Below are positions 27,501-34,343 of a DNA stretch of 64,000 nt, piece by piece. The notes under the pieces are model-generated. The model was not told where the DNA came from. It saw only the letters and a list, made by a program, of their open reading frames with translations, and did not search any database. The position numbers were made by a program, and so were the translations under genes. Source of the DNA: W0P28-013 sp963658575 (lineage in GTDB: Bacteria; Bacteroidota; Bacteroidia; Bacteroidales; Paludibacteraceae); assembly GCA_963658575.1 (NCBI GenBank), contig CAVKQB010000003.1:19248-83247 (forward strand), read 5' to 3'. Position 1 is the stretch's first letter. Every line of letters begins with the position of its first letter.

Positions 27501-28395
27501 CGAAGAACGCACCGTGTCGCTCGTACACGGCTGGAACGTGCTGCCGTATCTGCAAACGACCAATCTGTCGCTCACCGATGCGCTGGCCGATTATGTCGAA
27601 AAGGCCTCGGTTGGCGATATCGTCAAGAGCAAAGACCGCTTTGCCGTCTATTCGTCGGCGCACCGCTGGGAGGGCAATCTCACCTACATGCAGCCGGGCA
27701 TGGGCTATATGCTCAATCGCCGCGACACAAAGCATTGCACGCTCACCTATTTCAACTATGGCACACAGTCGGTGGCATCGGTCGAATCGCTCGCTCGTTC
27801 TGCATCGCATATCGACGAAGAACCGCTGCTCTTTGTCAATCGCGCTAGCAGCAATATGTCGGTCATCGCTGTGGTTGAGGCTCCGGCTACGTTGCAATCG
27901 TTCGACAATGTAACGCTTGCTGCTTATGTCGGCGACGAATTGGCTGGGCGTGTGGCTCCGCAAACGACCGATTCCGTGCCGCTGTTCTTCCTCACCGTTG
28001 GTGCCGAACAGAATGGTGCCGTGCGCTTTGCGCTCGAACAGAATGGCGAGACGGTGGCATACAGTGCGCCGATGTTTGCCTACACTGCCGATGGCGTGGC
28101 TGGCTCGCTCGACGCTCCGCTGGTCATCTCGTTTGCGCGCGTGGCTGTCGAAGCCTATCCGTTGCCATTCGTCGACCATGTGTCGATTTCGCTCACCACG
28201 CCCGAAGCCGAAGGAACGGCCGACATTCGCATCTACGATGCGACGGGTCGCCTGCTCACACACGCCTCCGAATCGGTCGACGGACACCTCCTGCTCTATC
28301 GCTGGGACGAGGCCGCCACTGTGCCGGCGGGCGTTTATACGGCATCGGTGCGCTACCGCAACGAAATTTACAATGTCAAACTGATTAAACAATAA
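18529..28395 (+). CDS. Giant (3288-aa) multi-domain surface protein with LamG modules and T9SS signal
   Basis: Predicted secreted, cell-surface protein exported by Sec and then the type IX system. Residues 1-20 are a signal peptide ending VWA. Approximate order: fibronectin-like region, carboxypeptidase-regulatory-like beta domains (~623-650 and ~948-1018), LamG/concanavalin-like domains (~657-840, ~2155-2340, ~2361-2545, the last with LTLMFWFKTDD and DKTWHHFAFAVN), a BACON-like domain (~2681-2777, SLPSWLTATPSSGTLEAQES), a module with NDIVAAFIDNRCVGKANI (~2790-2895), two GWN-x-V/L repeats (~2903-3080), and a C-terminal T9SS sorting domain (~3204-3288). No catalytic motif was found, so adhesion or glycan binding is likely. 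The downstream lipoprotein is four bases away and co-transcribed. An earlier TTG in frame is rejected in favour of the ATG with the signal peptide. Confidence 0.9.
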   Translation: MKRRILFAMAVLLMATSVWADNTWFEEARNFSSYSLGSGKVHVKVLVFASGTFQNHWAISPSKVVAVIDGESAERTVLEFQGDNDRNTDNDYKGWAKVKVCEGKVIITNPSDQARKDTLTVENPNWDNYLSRTGQSDRPAYLEFDWYPSADFDGKNYEVKAHVRDTRKTGAYWDRTWSLGKYSSSSLQSPLLYDAVFYSVSGSGERAFGNVLVPYVVYQTTDKYRIAIDGAAVGSWVSSNSRSGSMLVGTTDTIQHSLVATFNVQRESGDYVEIKSNSIYIPAFHRIYDFGVSDYVGSDGKTDARYTKLKWTIKKPWAEDILSTDMFQIQRSYNSSFSDVETLTMIALTRGQGLYEYVDSTKAAFVNQEDAQRPIYYRVLRASTANWGYSGHDWVAVDSIRKTAKLIAIDESGCSYEKADDFASTHNVNIIIRTQKTTEYEFWDEAAQFELKRMVTTNGRTDTIMRIVPASEFKRQADGSYLANYVVKAEVACAEYKYTIRINDSSCSLKTTDTSEHAISGPSLYFTEAASISSFQASKGYYPDYVFLRWGQDSGVSDMFKILRRDLANEQADWSELATLTSENYYQDKTAAAGHYYAYRLICLYTCNNTTYRDSTETYGWLSNVGSVAGRITYPNGTGNANVVVEAVGKGGTIQRGYLYRQAVSSDDYATDTQVQWSGSRTYQALVKAPDPKGNYLNSPLFSSYRHNDASTDDGVALMINDSRLVFKYGTVTLKDTEDFPDNQWVSAAVVCDATKDSIVLYRNGRRVAAEKMGGVQVVSSANIHFLSGTILAGLDEFRMWNRALTDKEIENTAHTYLSGKESGLQVYYSFDNVAKLPKEQATDSIYYVSNQAQLTKNDIQRNDLKVGEILTAGAPDATMLNYKSITDESGNYIIGGIPFAGGATYDITPTSEHGIFTYNGTSASSAAISIDERRPEATGIDFVNTAAVRFTGRVLYELSTIPVKGAHFKVSGVLATDASGALVETDASGNFDFEVPKAPISVQVVLDGHTFLNDGFFVIGDSTIFTLTSNTDGLRMWDTTKARLVGRVAGGNVQGLKPLGASLSKNNLGDSILIVLELEGDNVAQIVYDSQDKAREQIDTIVPHAVKGNSTAVSYQRKRILIHPDNKTGEFFVDLFPVKYKLTQLTAQGYSTLTNGSSGMPVIDLTKKLERKTLYVDSIPVAYNDTFRYIYHSPVTVSLQQEQYGMTLGYLGVEKVQLTDFGSEAHTITVATLNDNGEYDYLFGKPIFTEGDYMMRVSAHEDYYYNANRSLGSHEQVMLHGGGVRIYNGMHSESEVITGTLDQNGEMQTILRADYPTHTRLGDDATRSIQVSVEYQGEYIQSDPINVFVFADRTDGVNSVGVTPLGIKLYDILRDPPGSGSYSSLSSGATYSKSDNWVFSVEAGLKLNFSYGSSYSGIVGVVAGDVLTGQIFETSSVYPFSIPITFNGEFTWSYDYSYTTTDQITTGSDVYHVGTNADVYIGSATNLYHTIGHGMAVIDSAYYAAMEPQLDKGTMKLVASSRDANGKLYYLVVAQKMFFSFAKGMDFAYTQEHILTSIVPTLLTERNSQILMVDSLTAQQQANTLKKRVYYSKVPADDANFGVSRAYYGYADPENSATVIRTDTIQVYNNSITQWCNLIGVNEREKVLATNLSSNLYKSHSVSGGNPVTHSETVSYSRATTDRFAPPGGITSSITSQLVKTLTSTAARQVVQLMTTHDSRGDEGALEVDAQGAGAKWTVGISPVADFDFKNTQGSSESHTRTYSYTLSPDAFGYMDVGVYRLTDTISSFNADASDNRAYDETHTCSSFVFKTISGASRCPYEEADSTIFYAPGTPLNNATLAIEKPRITASRREMSDVPADQTAIFNLKLSNDQASDIGLAAASSLPFDISVPPESNPNGLKLYIDGMPITAEGRTIKLPHGTTVNKILEVSRGQGYDFEDVKIRLTSQCNILEYDEVSISVHFVPAATPLNLTVPHDKWVLNTQSLSDSTGYYLPVEISGFDIHSDGFDHIELQYKQLNQSDVDWVNLCSFYASDSLYQLASGTKAMINYGKIDNVRFYGERDPMEQEYDLRAVSFARYGNGFVTKSSEVMHGTKDTRCPEVFGLPTPADGVLGVTDVLSLRFSEPIAGNYLDQDVNFEVVGGTNNLDITHSTSLYFTGDSACVAESQVTRNMSNRPITIDVLLKPSEAAGRTNDMAIFAINNAKKPLVLSLTKDNELRLQVDTLVATSKPAELMQEFTRCAVTLDTTGAVRFYVGTADLTQENQPLLKSYTGKGTILVGNNHDRTMPFKGNMLEMRLWTCVQKQDELALTLNKRLTGYERELVDYYPMNEAKGSTCQDLSNGATLKLNGTSWTRPDGLSFKFDGTRGIRLSHDVLSRSSIQDLTLMFWFKTDDQTPDTAALFTTGGGYRSEPDADNKLFIGLEQGNVVLRHRGHAYAAVGAYDDKTWHHFAFAVNRVSNVASIYIDGNLASSVSADSILGMASTEMWLGECHWRMPNAQGGYSDQPLYTFSGHIDHLMLYEQALPYSSIKNYNNVAPSGKEMGLIAYLPIGVREESTFGVWEVRYSPYNARVFRDNDGNVLNKKQLLVLTPDSVATTMTDKSETAPMREALSCTNFNFSWANNNDELLINLKMLDKEINKQNVFITVRNVEDLHGNKMLNPVSWTVYVDRNQLRWGDKSVNIAVEKDESDSFEVRIVNTGGATRQYKITSLPSWLTATPSSGTLEAQESQNITFTIAEGLNVGEYTEYVYLQDDQDLYERLIINLTVKTTCPWVEKVEDLPLSMNLIGQVLITDNGKAIYDTDENDIVAAFIDNRCVGKANITYDDQQTINHVYMTIHGSEKLDESPVQMRLWRASTGTIYILDANIPLIFDHTRCYGCLGDSAVILTSSDRKVQQLTLNSGWNWVSFYLKPAYADDINHMLNMQAIWTNGDIVKNPATRVFSQYWEAENGNCTWLGSLKTFDYHDIYMFYINTYVAPEIEGTLLASNEERTVSLVHGWNVLPYLQTTNLSLTDALADYVEKASVGDIVKSKDRFAVYSSAHRWEGNLTYMQPGMGYMLNRRDTKHCTLTYFNYGTQSVASVESLARSASHIDEEPLLFVNRASSNMSVIAVVEAPATLQSFDNVTLAAYVGDELAGRVAPQTTDSVPLFFLTVGAEQNGAVRFALEQNGETVAYSAPMFAYTADGVAGSLDAPLVISFARVAVEAYPLPFVDHVSISLTTPEAEGTADIRIYDATGRLLTHASESVDGHLLLYRWDEAATVPAGVYTASVRYRNEIYNVKLIKQ

Positions 28396-28399
28396 AACT

Positions 28400-28870
28400 A
28401 TGAGACAATCTCTTTTTGGTCGGCAATTGCTGTTCGTTTCGCTCGTAATGCTGCTGCTCGTAACCTGTTTTTCGTGCAAAAAAGACAAGAACGAAGTCGA
28501 TCGGCAGTACGATAGGCCTACATGGGCTATTGCCGATACAACCAATCTCGAATACTCGATGACGGTTACTGGCTCGCTGCCCGAATCGTTTTACGCTACG
28601 GCCGACACCCTCGACCTTGTGGCGGCCTTTTGCAACGACCAGTGCTGCGGCGTTACATCGGTGCAGTGGGTCGACGAGGAACGGCCGATGTATTTTCTCT
28701 ACATAGTCAAACCGTCGCAAAGTCAACTGCAATTTGAGGTTACGCTGCGCTATTATTCGGCGGTTACACGCCACATCTTCGTCGAGAAAAAGGCGTTCTC
28801 GTATACGCCCGACACGACTATGGGCACAATCGATGCTCCGTATGTCCCTGCATTTTCCGAGCAAGAGTAG
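28400..28870 (+). CDS. Small lipoprotein related to a module of the giant protein
   Basis: A 156-residue lipoprotein with a type II signal ending in Cys (C23 or C26), followed by a lysine/aspartate-rich linker. The mature part contains DLVAAFCNDQCCGVTSV, then YFLYIVKPS and a strand-rich end. This parallels the module of the giant protein that reads DIVAAFIDNRCVGKANI, then VYMTIHGSE and a similar end (SAVILTSS versus APYVPAF region). It looks like a free, membrane-anchored copy of that domain. The four-base gap to the giant gene argues for one transcript and a shared function, such as anchoring or assembling the giant protein. The function is inferred. Confidence 0.8.
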   Translation: MRQSLFGRQLLFVSLVMLLLVTCFSCKKDKNEVDRQYDRPTWAIADTTNLEYSMTVTGSLPESFYATADTLDLVAAFCNDQCCGVTSVQWVDEERPMYFLYIVKPSQSQLQFEVTLRYYSAVTRHIFVEKKAFSYTPDTTMGTIDAPYVPAFSEQE

Positions 28871-28903
28871 CGCACGCTGTCCCTCGATGGGCGCAATAAG
28901 CAG

Positions 28904-28932
28904 AGCGGCTTCCGATTTTTTCGGAAGCCGCT
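28904..28932. terminator. Strong hairpin between converging genes
   Basis: A perfect 12-bp stem AGCGGCTTCCGA / TCGGAAGCCGCT with a 5-T loop. It lacks a U-tract on both sides but lies exactly between convergent operons, so it probably limits read-through. Confidence 0.6.
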
Positions 28933-28955
28933 TCGCTTTGGGTTGTGGCGTGCCA

Positions 28956-31118
28956 TCAACTGCGGTAAACCTGTTTCACACCTTTTATCGTGCGGATTTT
29001 GCGAATGAGTTGCTCGAGTTGCCCGACCTCTTTCACCATCACGGTGATGTTGCCTTCGAAGAGCCCGTCGTGCGAATCGACCGCGATGGAGCGCATGTTC
29101 ACGTTGTTTTCTTTGGTGATGACCGAGGTGATGTTGGTTACAATGCCGATGTCGTCGTGGCCGATGATGCGCAGCGTGATGGGATATTCGCCGTTGGCGT
29201 TCCGCTCGCCGCTCCAGCGCGCATTGACGATGCGGTAGCCGAATTTTTCTATCATTTGCGGCGCATTGGGGCAGTTTTTGCGGTGTATCTTGATGCCGTT
29301 GCTGATGGTAACGAATCCGAAAATGTCGTCGCCATAGATGGGGTTGCAGCATTTGGCCAGCGTGTAATCGACGTTTTTCAGGTTGCGGTCGATGATGAGC
29401 GCGTCGCCTTGCGACGAGATGCGTTGCAGTTCGGTTTCGGCCACAAAGCCTTCGGCCGAGTGTTGCGCCGTTTCGGCGTTTTCGTCGGGTTCGGTCAGCC
29501 GGTCGCGCAGGGTTAGCACGTTCACTTTGCCATTGTGTATGGCCACATAGAAATCGGTGAGCGTTTTGTAGCCCATCTTTTTCGATAGGCGTGTGATGTC
29601 GCCGTCGTGTGCCTCGATTTTCCAGTTTTTGAGCCGGCGTTGCAGTATTTCGCGCCCGTCGTCGGCCTCTTTATGCTCGATTTCTTTGACGCACTGCTTG
29701 ATTTTTGCGCGCGCTTTCGACGTTACCACATGGTTGAGCCACTCCAATTTGGGCGTTTGGTTGGGCGATGTCAGCACCGAAATCTGGTCGCCGTTTTGCA
29801 GCACATATTTGAACGAAACGTGCTTGTCGTTCACCACTGCGCCCATGCAGTGCGCCCCGATGCTGGTGTGAATCGAGAAGGCAAAATCGAGTACGGTGGC
29901 ACCTTTGGGCAGGTTGTGCAGGTCGCCTTTGGGGGTGAAAACGAACACGTCGTCGTCGTAGAGTTGCATCTTGAACTCGCTGATGACTTCGCTGTCGGTG
30001 GCATCGGGCGAACTTTCGAGCACTTCGCGCAGGTTTTTGAGCCATTCGTCCATCTTGCTCGAATCGCTTTTGATGCCTTTGTATTTCCAATGCGCCGCCA
30101 CGCCCTTTTCGGCCACTTCGTCCATGCGTTTGGTGCGTATCTGCACTTCCACCCATTTGCCTTCGGGCCCCATCACCGTAACGTGCAGACTTTCGTAGCC
30201 GTTGGGTTTCGGTGCCGAAATCCAGTCGCGCAGACGGTTGGTGTTGTACGAGTACATGTTTGTAACCACCGAAAAGGCTTGCCAGCAGGCGGCTTTTTCG
30301 CGCTCTTCGGGGCAATCGATGATTATGCGAATGGCAAACAGGTCGTACACCTTTTCGAACGGCACCTGCTGCTTGCGCATCTTGTTCCAAATGCTGTGAA
30401 TCGATTTGGTGCGCCCTTTGATGCTGAATGTCAGGCCTTGCGCTTCGAGCTCGCGGCGCACTGGCTCGATGAAACGTGCAATGTAGGCGTCGCGCGAGCG
30501 TTTGGTCTCGTTCAGTTTGTGGGCGATGTCCTTGTAGATGTCGTACGATGTGTATTTGAGCGACAGGTCTTCGAGTTCTGTCTTGATGGCATACAAGCCC
30601 ATGCGGTGCGCCAACGGCGCGTAGAGGTACGACACTTCGCGGGCAATCTTCTGCTGCTCGTCGGGCGCATAACGGTCGAGGTGGCGCATGGTGGCGAGCC
30701 GCTCCACAATCATTATCATGATGACGCGCACATCTTCGGCAAACGAGATGAGCAGTTTGCGGAAATTCTCGGTTTCGATGGCTACATTGCGCTCGTACAG
30801 GCTGTAGGCTTTTTGCAGCCCGCGCACGATGGTGGCCACCGATTTGCCCTGTTTCTGCTCTATCTGGTCGATGGTGGTAGCCCCACACTGCACCAGCGCA
30901 TAGAGTATTACTGCGCTGATGCCGTGGTGACCGAGTGATATTTCGCTGTGTGCCAAAAGTGCCGTTTGCAGGCTACGTTCGAGCCGTTCGGGAGCGAGTC
31001 GCCCGCTCCGCAAGGCCGCTACTACATCGTTGCGCAACGCGCGCCAATCGGCTGGCGTGTAAGCCTCGCGCAATTGGGCGACGGCCTGCGCATAGCACTC
31101 TTTCAACAGCGTATCCAT
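28956..31118 (-). CDS. relA: RelA/SpoT-family (p)ppGpp synthetase with degenerate hydrolase domain
   Basis: Makes (p)ppGpp in the stringent response. Domain order over 720 residues: HD-hydrolase-like region (~40-190), synthetase (~220-350, with WISAPKPNGYESLHVTVMG and VEVQIRT), TGS (~385-450, DDDVFVFTPKGDLHNLPKG), helical/zinc-finger-like region and a C-terminal ACT domain (~640-720). The hydrolase metal motif is lost: the usual LHDVVEDT segment reads ILYALVQCGATT, and DRLHNMR reads ERLATMR. It should therefore be a synthetase only, RelA-like, with hydrolysis supplied elsewhere. It is the last gene of the rmuC operon, eight bases after the M6 protease gene. Confidence 0.92.
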   Translation of the reverse strand: MDTLLKECYAQAVAQLREAYTPADWRALRNDVVAALRSGRLAPERLERSLQTALLAHSEISLGHHGISAVILYALVQCGATTIDQIEQKQGKSVATIVRGLQKAYSLYERNVAIETENFRKLLISFAEDVRVIMIMIVERLATMRHLDRYAPDEQQKIAREVSYLYAPLAHRMGLYAIKTELEDLSLKYTSYDIYKDIAHKLNETKRSRDAYIARFIEPVRRELEAQGLTFSIKGRTKSIHSIWNKMRKQQVPFEKVYDLFAIRIIIDCPEEREKAACWQAFSVVTNMYSYNTNRLRDWISAPKPNGYESLHVTVMGPEGKWVEVQIRTKRMDEVAEKGVAAHWKYKGIKSDSSKMDEWLKNLREVLESSPDATDSEVISEFKMQLYDDDVFVFTPKGDLHNLPKGATVLDFAFSIHTSIGAHCMGAVVNDKHVSFKYVLQNGDQISVLTSPNQTPKLEWLNHVVTSKARAKIKQCVKEIEHKEADDGREILQRRLKNWKIEAHDGDITRLSKKMGYKTLTDFYVAIHNGKVNVLTLRDRLTEPDENAETAQHSAEGFVAETELQRISSQGDALIIDRNLKNVDYTLAKCCNPIYGDDIFGFVTISNGIKIHRKNCPNAPQMIEKFGYRIVNARWSGERNANGEYPITLRIIGHDDIGIVTNITSVITKENNVNMRSIAVDSHDGLFEGNITVMVKEVGQLEQLIRKIRTIKGVKQVYRS

Positions 31119-31125
31119 AGGTGTT

Positions 31126-33978
31126 TTATCTTATTGCTTTCAGAATGGTTGTCTGCCCATGCACCGTTACCCGAATCAGATAAAGACCCGAACGCAAGGC
31201 GTAGGTCTGCTCGCTTGCCAATGCCTTTTGGTCGATGAGCAAACGCCCTGTTGCATCGAAAATGCGCACGTGCGCTCCGTCGGGCAGGCAGAGCAACTGC
31301 AAGCCGTCCGTTGCCGAAAGGGCACGCACTTGTAAGCCTTGTTGCGCCTCGGTAATGCCAGTGGGCGACTGCACATATTTCTTGTGGCTCACATAAACCG
31401 CATTGATAATTTCATCTTTATTGTTGTACAACTTGTACGTTTCGGCAAGCACGGTCAGCGTGTCTTTCTCCTCCACATTCAGCGATGCGAACTGCCGTTC
31501 TTTCAAATCGGCGGTGAGCAGGCCGTACACATATATCTTGCCCGAAGCGTCGGTTAGGTAGAAGTTGCCGTAGGTGGCTTCGTTGATGTCCGAAACCACG
31601 CCCGTCAGGTAGCATTCGCCGCCTTTGTTTTTGATAAATTCGGCGATAGTCCATGTCGGAATGATTTTGGTGGCCACTACTACTATGTACAGGGCTTCCG
31701 TTACATTTTCCACGGTCAGCACATTGTTTTCGAAGGTGAAATCTTCGACGAAGTCAGAGCCCATTGTGATCAGAATGTCGTCGGCGGTTACGGTATAGCC
31801 AGCGGCTGGCGTGATGGTCGTAACAAACGCGGTGCCGCTATCGACACAAGTTGCCGTGTTCGACGAGGTGCAGTTCTCGCCATCGAACGTAACGGCCGGT
31901 TTGTCTTCGGTATAGACGACTATCGACACGTCGTCGGTCAGTTGCGCCGGCTCAATGGTGATGGTCAGCACGCCGTCTTCGATGGTGTACACGTTCTTCA
32001 GTTCTTTGTCGCCCACTTTGATTTCGATAGCCGTCTCTTCCGAGAGCGTTTCGTAGCATTCGGCAGCCGCGAGTGTTATGGTGAGCGTTTGCGTAGCGTC
32101 GATGTATTGACTTGTGCTAACGCCACTCGTGATGACCACGCCTTCGAGGTCGTCGTAGCGCAAAACAACTTGCCCCTCAACGACTTTCTTGGTCGCAGTG
32201 GCGTATATTTGCAAATCGGCCGTAACGTTCGGAATGGTCAGCACGCCATCGGCAAACGTGTAGCCCGTGCCAGCGTCCAGATCATTTTCGCCCATCATTA
32301 TCATGAAATGGTCTTCGTCGGCCGCGAGTTCGTAGCCCAATTCGGCCTCCAATGTGGCGGTGTAGGTTTCGCCGCTCAAGACACATTCGGTGGAATCGAT
32401 CAATGTGCAGTGCTCGCGTATAAATTCGGTGCAGCGGTAGTCGCACGTCGGGCCGCCCATGAATTTGAACGTGATCACTCCGTCGTCGCTTTCGGCAATG
32501 TCGGTCAGGTCGTAATTGCCCACCGGCGTGTAGGAGGTAACTTTCTTCGAGCCAGGGAAGGTGTCGTCCTCGTCGCCGCACTTCTTGCCGCTATAGGCTT
32601 CCTGAATGTCGTATAGCATTGGCGTGCCGTTGTTGGGTTCGTTGTAGTCCCAAGCGTCTTGGTCGTAGGTAACTTTTGTTACCAACATGCCGTGCCCGGG
32701 CAGGTATTTGTCCCAGCCTGTCTGCTGGCGGTTTTCGAAGTAAAAGACCTCGTCCGACGATGTAGCCGACAGGGTGCCTGTGGTTACAGCGCGGTAGGTG
32801 GCTCCGTCGGCGGGCAGCGTAACGGCACTTGGCGTATTCATGATGGTTGGCGTTGCCCAGCCGAAGTAGAATTTGTCGTGCGCCGAATAGTTGGGCGGCG
32901 TTTTGCTGTCGTTGTTGTACGAGCCTTGGTCCATCAGCGACCATTCGCCTGGCGTGGCGTAATTGTCGTAATTGGTGCCATAGTCGGTGTCGTAGTAGTC
33001 GGGCAGGCCAAGCACATGGCTGAACTCGTGGCAAAAAGCGCCGATGCCGCAGCGTTTGAGCGATTGTCCGTCCAATTCGCCACTGCAAGCGTAGTTGTTT
33101 ATTTTTTTGCCGTTGTATGTTGGCAAAGTCTTAATGCCTGCATCGCTCAACGACCAACTGTGCGGCCACACGGCTTCATCTACGTCGCTGTCGGCTTCGC
33201 CCACGCCTGCATACAGAATGTAGACGAAATCCACATAGCCGTCGTTGTCGTTATCGTATTTCGAAAAATCGATGTTATTTTGTTCGGCGGCTATCGAGCA
33301 GGCATGTACCACCATGTATTCTGCGCGCACGTCGTTCTCTTTGCCGCTCTTGGCTCCGTAGTAAGCCCTTGTGTTTGGCAGGGTGATAGGCCCAACCACA
33401 TCGAACTGTGGCTGGTATTTCCCGCTCGATTGGTCGATGAAATACTTGCGCGCCGAGCCTGTCGCTCCATCATAGTTGTAGTTGTCGCCATTGAGCATTT
33501 CGTTCATGGCCTCTTGCGTGTTGTCGCTCTGAAATTCGACGTCGGTGTAATTGACCAGAATCAGCAAACCTTTTGTCGCCAAATTTATCCTTCCGACCTT
33601 GGCTGGCTGCTGCGAGCGTGCAGCGCGCGCCATGCTGCGCATAGTTTTCTGCATCTCTGCCTGAATGGGCGCATTCGACAGCCGTGCCAAAAGTTTTTGG
33701 TCGGCACTGCTGCGTTGGCTGGCGGGTTTCGCCGCAACGCCAAGACTGCGTATGTTTTGGCCGTCGAATTCGGCGTATTCGTACACGCCATCGATGTTTT
33801 TTGTCAGCAGATAGCCGTCGTCGGTGGTGGTGTAGTGAAAGCGTTCGTCGCCGTGCTTGCTGATGTTCAGCGTTGTGCCGTCGGGCTGCTTCACGGTCAT
33901 GATGCCGCGTTTGGCGGGCACAGCCAATAGTGCCGATGCCATAAGCAGTGCGCCACTGAGGAAAATAATTTTTTTCAT
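31126..33978 (-). CDS. Secreted M6-family metalloprotease with T9SS C-terminal domain
   Basis: A 950-residue secreted zinc protease. Order: signal peptide (1-19), propeptide-like N-terminus (~28-70, QPDGTTLNISKHGDE and TTTDDGYLL), catalytic M6 domain with the zinc motif HEFSHVLGLPDYYDTD (H317, H321) and a calcium-loop-like DNDNDGYVD at 242-250, three ~80-residue repeats (~520-770) ending in LTI-x-x-V-T, an OB-fold-like domain (~775-865), and a T9SS sorting domain (~890-950, HVRIFDATGRLLI). The start is the ATG before the signal peptide; the longer in-frame extension overlaps the upstream gene. It is preceded 11 bases upstream by a free-standing copy of the propeptide. Confidence 0.92.
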   Translation of the reverse strand: MKKIIFLSGALLMASALLAVPAKRGIMTVKQPDGTTLNISKHGDERFHYTTTDDGYLLTKNIDGVYEYAEFDGQNIRSLGVAAKPASQRSSADQKLLARLSNAPIQAEMQKTMRSMARAARSQQPAKVGRINLATKGLLILVNYTDVEFQSDNTQEAMNEMLNGDNYNYDGATGSARKYFIDQSSGKYQPQFDVVGPITLPNTRAYYGAKSGKENDVRAEYMVVHACSIAAEQNNIDFSKYDNDNDGYVDFVYILYAGVGEADSDVDEAVWPHSWSLSDAGIKTLPTYNGKKINNYACSGELDGQSLKRCGIGAFCHEFSHVLGLPDYYDTDYGTNYDNYATPGEWSLMDQGSYNNDSKTPPNYSAHDKFYFGWATPTIMNTPSAVTLPADGATYRAVTTGTLSATSSDEVFYFENRQQTGWDKYLPGHGMLVTKVTYDQDAWDYNEPNNGTPMLYDIQEAYSGKKCGDEDDTFPGSKKVTSYTPVGNYDLTDIAESDDGVITFKFMGGPTCDYRCTEFIREHCTLIDSTECVLSGETYTATLEAELGYELAADEDHFMIMMGENDLDAGTGYTFADGVLTIPNVTADLQIYATATKKVVEGQVVLRYDDLEGVVITSGVSTSQYIDATQTLTITLAAAECYETLSEETAIEIKVGDKELKNVYTIEDGVLTITIEPAQLTDDVSIVVYTEDKPAVTFDGENCTSSNTATCVDSGTAFVTTITPAAGYTVTADDILITMGSDFVEDFTFENNVLTVENVTEALYIVVVATKIIPTWTIAEFIKNKGGECYLTGVVSDINEATYGNFYLTDASGKIYVYGLLTADLKERQFASLNVEEKDTLTVLAETYKLYNNKDEIINAVYVSHKKYVQSPTGITEAQQGLQVRALSATDGLQLLCLPDGAHVRIFDATGRLLIDQKALASEQTYALRSGLYLIRVTVHGQTTILKAIR

Positions 33979-33989
33979 GGTGTGTTTGG

Positions 33990-34343
33990 TTATAGATTTT
34001 TTTGGTGTTTTATGCCGTGTTTTTTCAGATAGCGTTCGTCGCATTTTGTGCGGTTTTCGGGGTTGCGGGCTACGCGGCGGCCGACCGTCTGCACGCCACG
34101 CTTTTCTATCGTGTAGCAGTAGTAGCCAGCATCGTTTTTGGCTATTGCATAGCCATCGACGGTTGTTGCCCAGTGTTTCCACTCGTCGCCTCTAAGCCGA
34201 ATGGTGAGCGTGTCGCCATCGGGTTGCACCACATCGATGGGGTAGGGGGCGGCTGGCACGCGCGCTGGTGCTTTTTGCGCATACGCCAGCGGTGCCAATG
34301 CGCACACACATAAGATTATCCACACAAAACGTTTCATAGTCAT
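33990..34343 (-). CDS. Free-standing M6-protease propeptide-like secreted protein
   Basis: A 117-residue protein with a signal peptide (FVWIILCVCALAPLAYA). The mature part aligns with the N-terminal propeptide region of the adjacent M6 protease: VVQPDGDTLTIRLRGDE against TVKQPDGTTLNISKHGDE, then TTVDGYAIAKNDAGYYCY against TTDDGYLLTKNIDGVYEY. It ends just where a catalytic domain would begin. Its ATG overlaps the rmuC stop (ATGA), so it is translationally coupled; a second ATG two codons later is possible. It may be a trans-acting inhibitor or folding helper of the protease, or a remnant of a duplicated protease gene. The open frame and coupling favour a working gene. Confidence 0.8.
   Translation of the reverse strand: MTMKRFVWIILCVCALAPLAYAQKAPARVPAAPYPIDVVQPDGDTLTIRLRGDEWKHWATTVDGYAIAKNDAGYYCYTIEKRGVQTVGRRVARNPENRTKCDERYLKKHGIKHQKNL

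Noticed and set aside
20392..28545. Long antisense ORFs opposite the giant gene
   Set aside because: They are Arg/His/Val-rich shadow frames produced by the codon bias of the real gene, without signal peptides or family motifs.
33979..34182. N-terminal extension of the M6 protease
   Set aside because: It overlaps the propeptide gene in another frame and lies upstream of a proper signal peptide.
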